From the NCBI GenBank assembly GCA_016758965.1, contig JAEPRB010000063.1:1-64000 (forward strand): 64,000 nucleotides of DNA. Reading direction: 5' to 3'. A model generated the notes under the pieces. The model worked only from the letters and a program-made list of their open reading frames with translations, ran no database searches and was not told where the DNA came from. Shown here piece by piece: positions 60,658-64,000 of this stretch. The DNA is from Circinella minor (taxonomy: Eukaryota > Mucoromycota > Mucoromycetes > Mucorales > Lichtheimiaceae). Within the stretch, counting starts at the first letter, position 1. Every line of letters begins with the position of its first letter. The position numbers were made by a program, and so were the translations under genes.

Positions 60658-62451
60658 TTACACAGAATTACGCCGCGTTTGTAGTGGAATACCTGAAGAT
60701 TCCTGGTTTTTGTGATTAAATAACCAGCCATTTTTACTACAAGTAGTAGCATTTTGGGCTGTTTGTTGATGTTGACGATTTCCGATTTGAAGTCGAGGTT
60801 TTACCCTATATACAGATCTTCTTGCTGTACGACGTTTCCTAGATGCATGGCGTGCAACTACTGCCGTAGTAGTTGTTGTTGTCGTAGTAGTTGTTGCAGT
60901 AATAGAGCTTGTACTAGTTCCAATTGGTGATGGACCTGATGAAGGAGGAGAAATTTTATTATTATTACCGTCTTCTTCTGCGTTTGTTGGTTCTTGTTGA
61001 CTGTCGTAGGGAAGGGGATTCCGTCCAGCAAAATCATACGATCCCGGTAATGAAAGTCGACGAAAAGTTGTGGTGGTATTATTGGGTAGTGTGGTTTTTA
61101 TTTTTAGGGCATCCTGATCATCATTATTATTATTCATTGTCATCATTACTCTTGTACTATTCGTTGTCGTCGTTGCCACGTGGTCCACCATTAAATTACC
61201 CAAAGCAAATAAACATGCCCATGCTACAATCCCTGTTATACTTGGCACTGCTATTGTTGTTGTTGTTGTTGTTGATGATGAAGATGATGCGACTGAATTG
61301 TTAGATTGATCAAAAAGGATCGATACAAGAGCATGTGGTATGTGTAATATAGGTACCAAAAATAATGCATTGAATGCACGCCTCGTAGTATTTTCCTCAT
61401 CCTCCTTTTCTCTTTGTTCTGCCAAATCTTTTGATAAAGAATCCACTAAAGCCATTGATGAATCCAATCGTTTAAATGATTCCAATAAAAGAGAAGTTCT
61501 TTTCTTTTTCTTATTGTTGTTTTCTCTTGTTGGTGGCAATGCAAAGGTTGGACAAGAAAGTGGTCGGGCGGAGCTGAGGCTATGGTTATTACTGCGATGA
61601 TGATACCGAGAAATTAGTGATGATGAAGGAGATAATAACGGTGATTTCTCGGAACAAAACGAAGTTTCGGTTGTTGTTGGTGAACAAATAGTTTGCTGTG
61701 GAGATTGTTGTTGTTGGTTTGGTGAAAATGGAGCAGAGGAGTTTGTCAAAGATGAGGTTGAAGATTCAATAGAAGATGCATGAGAAGAATTACTGTCATT
61801 GCGTTCATGAAGTGATGTTGATGTTTTTCTGGGTCGAGGTAATCGAGATGCTTGTCGAATGGAACAAGTACTAAGTGAACTTGTTGGTCGTGGAGGTAAG
61901 TCTGAAGGAGTAGACATAGAAGCAGAAGAATAGCGATGTTTATTTTTATTACTCCATAATACTTCACGTTCTTGCTCTATACCATTGACAGCATTATTAG
62001 CTTCTTGTATCAAGTTGGATAATATACCGGATATTCGATCAAAGGATTCTTCTTCATGATCATCATTATCATTATAATCATCGCCCTTGTTATTTTCGAG
62101 AGTATTATCAACCGGTCGACTAATAATTGTATGTCGCCTTCTTTGTTTCTTTATTTCATTGCTATTACTTGTCCTGTCTTTTTTGATGTTGGATAAACCG
62201 CTGCTACTACAATTTTTATTGTTATTAATGGTATTATTCGAAGGTAAACATGGTGTAGATGAAGACGGGAATGGTTGTGGACTATTTGTAAAAAAAGATA
62301 ATTCTTTACTTTCGGGAGGAGGTGTATCCTAAATGGATATAATGACAGATTGATGTAAGAGAAGAATTGAATATTTAGTTGACAATACTGAATTGTCAGC
62401 AAACATAAATAAAAAAAAAAAACCAAAAATAAATAAAATAAAGCTTACCAT
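60658..62451 (-). CDS. Ser-rich protein with two hydrophobic segments, unknown function
   Basis: Two exons are inferred. The first codes only the ATG (62449-62451), directly followed by a GTAAGC donor; the second (60658-62328) starts DTPPPESKELSF. Together they give 557 residues. After a polar, Ser/Asn-rich region with SFDRISGILSNLIQEANNAV, and more low-complexity sequence, there are two hydrophobic segments at about residues 318-341 (FNALFLVPILHIPHALVSIL) and 362-383 (VPSITGIVAWACLFALGNLM), separated by a Ser/Thr run. The C-terminus is basic (RKRRTARRSVYRVKPRLQIG). This suggests a two-span or hairpin membrane protein. No family is recognised. If the start is wrong, MIQEANN or a later Met could serve, but the upstream frame is open back to a good AG acceptor. 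Confidence 0.7.
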
Positions 62452-64000
62452 AGCACTGGCCAAAAATGTAGAAATACGTTAGAGAGTGGGGAGAAAAAGA
62501 GAGGATAAGAAAAAGAATAAACAAAAAAAAAGAAGAATAAGGGGAAAGTTAAAAAAAAGAAAAGGAAGAAGTGAAAAAAGTTTATTGGGGCAAAAGGGGA
62601 GTGAGCATTGCTGTTTAACAAATGTATTATATATGATACTTTTTAATTTTTGTGTGGTGCTTTCCTGTGTGAGTTGTGTGAGTGTGTACCAAGAAAAAAA
62701 AAGTTAATATGATTCAACTCCGCATGTTAAAAATCACGCGCATCGCGTGTAATTTGCTGTAGGCACTTGCCATACTTTTTATGCAGTCTATTGTTATATA
62801 TATTTATATATAAAAGAAAGCCACGCTTTCATCTTTTCGTCCTTTGTTGTATAAGCAAAATAAACGAATAAAAAATAGTAGCGGCAGCAATAAATAATAA
62901 CATTCATGACTGTCATCGTCATAAGCCGTCAAAACGATATATTCAATACAACAACAACGACGACGACGACAACAGTAACCTAAAGTGTAATAATCTTATG
63001 CTTCAGTGTTTTATAACCTCAACAACTTTCTTTTAACATTCGTATCATTGTATGTATAATATAGTAATTTTATCGATGTTTATATATTGTATTATTATTA
63101 TTATTATTATCGTTGTTGAGAATAGTGCTGTGTACGTGAGTAAATATCTCGTGAAAATTAATTTGTTGATGATCATCCTCTCATATATACCCAAGAAAAG
63201 CTGGGCTGAAGTTTTTTCTTGCTATAATTATTACCATATGTGCTGTACACATAAGTTCTTAGCCATAGCAATAGCAACAATAAAAAGTAATAATAATTAT
63301 AATAAAATCTTCTAAAACAATGGTGGAAAGAATAAAAAAAAATCATATGGCTATATTAGGTTTTTGTTTTTCATTTATAAGGTAGAATCGATTTTTTTTT
63401 GGGGGGGTGAATAATTTTTTTGGGGGGGATGGAGTGGAAGAGGGGAGAAAGAGGGGACTATCATATTAGAAGAGGGGAATAAAACCAAAAAATAGGAGTA
63501 GTTCCATATATGCAGAAGCTATGTTCATGTAACAATTGGTAATAATAATGAAGTGGCCAAAACACACTACATTCACATCACTTATTATAATGGCCAAAGA
63601 GAGTTTTTTTTATAAAAATGTTTCTTGGAAACACATGGTTTATAGTATCACAATAACAAATTAATAAAGATTACATTTCCATCAAGAGACCCACTCAAGT
63701 CATTTTATTCATTGTACTTTTTATTCTTATACTTATTACTATTAGAAGCAAAAAAAAAATTCAGGTACAATATTTGCTATACAGGTCCATTCATTTCTTT
63801 TGTTATTAAAAATTCTGTTTATTTACAAAATCTCATGAACCACACAAGCGAAGAGGTTTACAGTAAATAGTATGTGTATCAGAAAAAGAGAGAAAAAAGA
63901 TGTACAAACTCATAACTTTGGTTCATTTTAGTGTAACAAACCAATCCTTTTTTGGTTTTCAGCATCGTTTTACCCTTTTGGTTTTATATAACGCTCTCCT
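62452..64000. other. upstream and intergenic DNA to the window edge
   Basis: No gene was seen. A strong purine (A/G) run lies at 62485-62600. G-rich patches (GGGGGGG) occur at 63401-63428. An ATT microsatellite lies at 63092-63110 and an ACG/ACA repeat near 62952-62975. Confidence 0.5.

Noticed and set aside
1..64000. CRISPR arrays, bacterial operons, riboswitches
   Set aside because: The window is intron-rich eukaryotic DNA; no regularly spaced repeat-spacer array or bacterial-type gene order was seen.

Overview
This window reads as nuclear DNA of an early-diverging filamentous fungus, most likely Mucoromycota (Mucorales-like). It is very AT-rich, and its genes are cut by many short introns (about 50-100 nt, almost all GT-AG). 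The gene set is fungal: SEC31, SEC62, the TIM23 subunit MGR2, a KRE2/KTR mannosyltransferase, and a GH28 pectinase. It also carries homologues of animal-type genes missing from common yeasts: RBM18, a DGCR6-like protein and a probable UNC80-like giant protein. The inferred exon joins all keep frame across the full coding sequence, which is the main support for these gene models.

Layout. 1-15.3 kb is a gene-poor relic zone. It holds a decayed 3' fragment of large-subunit rRNA (minus strand), several gene relics, and a decayed multi-exon gene (6580-9583). That gene is interrupted by a 785-bp element with 44-bp terminal inverted repeats and a 9-bp target duplication, typical of a non-autonomous Mutator-like transposon. 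At least three other small inverted-repeat elements lie nearby.

15.3-31 kb is gene-rich: a zinc alcohol dehydrogenase with a GC-AG intron (minus), SEC62 (plus), a DGCR6-like gene (minus), an EamA/DMT transporter (minus), MGR2 (minus), RBM18 (plus) and a GT15 mannosyltransferase (minus). 31-45 kb holds two giant minus-strand genes in tandem: a 12-exon, 2,521-aa UNC80-like gene and the 9-exon SEC31 gene.

45-64 kb is sparser: a disordered Ser/Thr-Pro-rich protein (46657-47886), an exo/endo-polygalacturonase (51032-52585), a small protein with a C-terminal Cys pattern (53359-53703), about 7 kb with no convincing gene, and a two-exon Ser-rich protein with two hydrophobic segments whose start codon is alone on its exon (60658-62451).

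Functionally, SEC62 (post-translational ER import), SEC31 (COPII coat), the GT15 enzyme (Golgi O/N-mannosylation) and the secreted polygalacturonase are all secretory-pathway genes. They do not form an operon-like unit and no co-regulation is visible. No tRNA, CRISPR or intact autonomous transposase was found.
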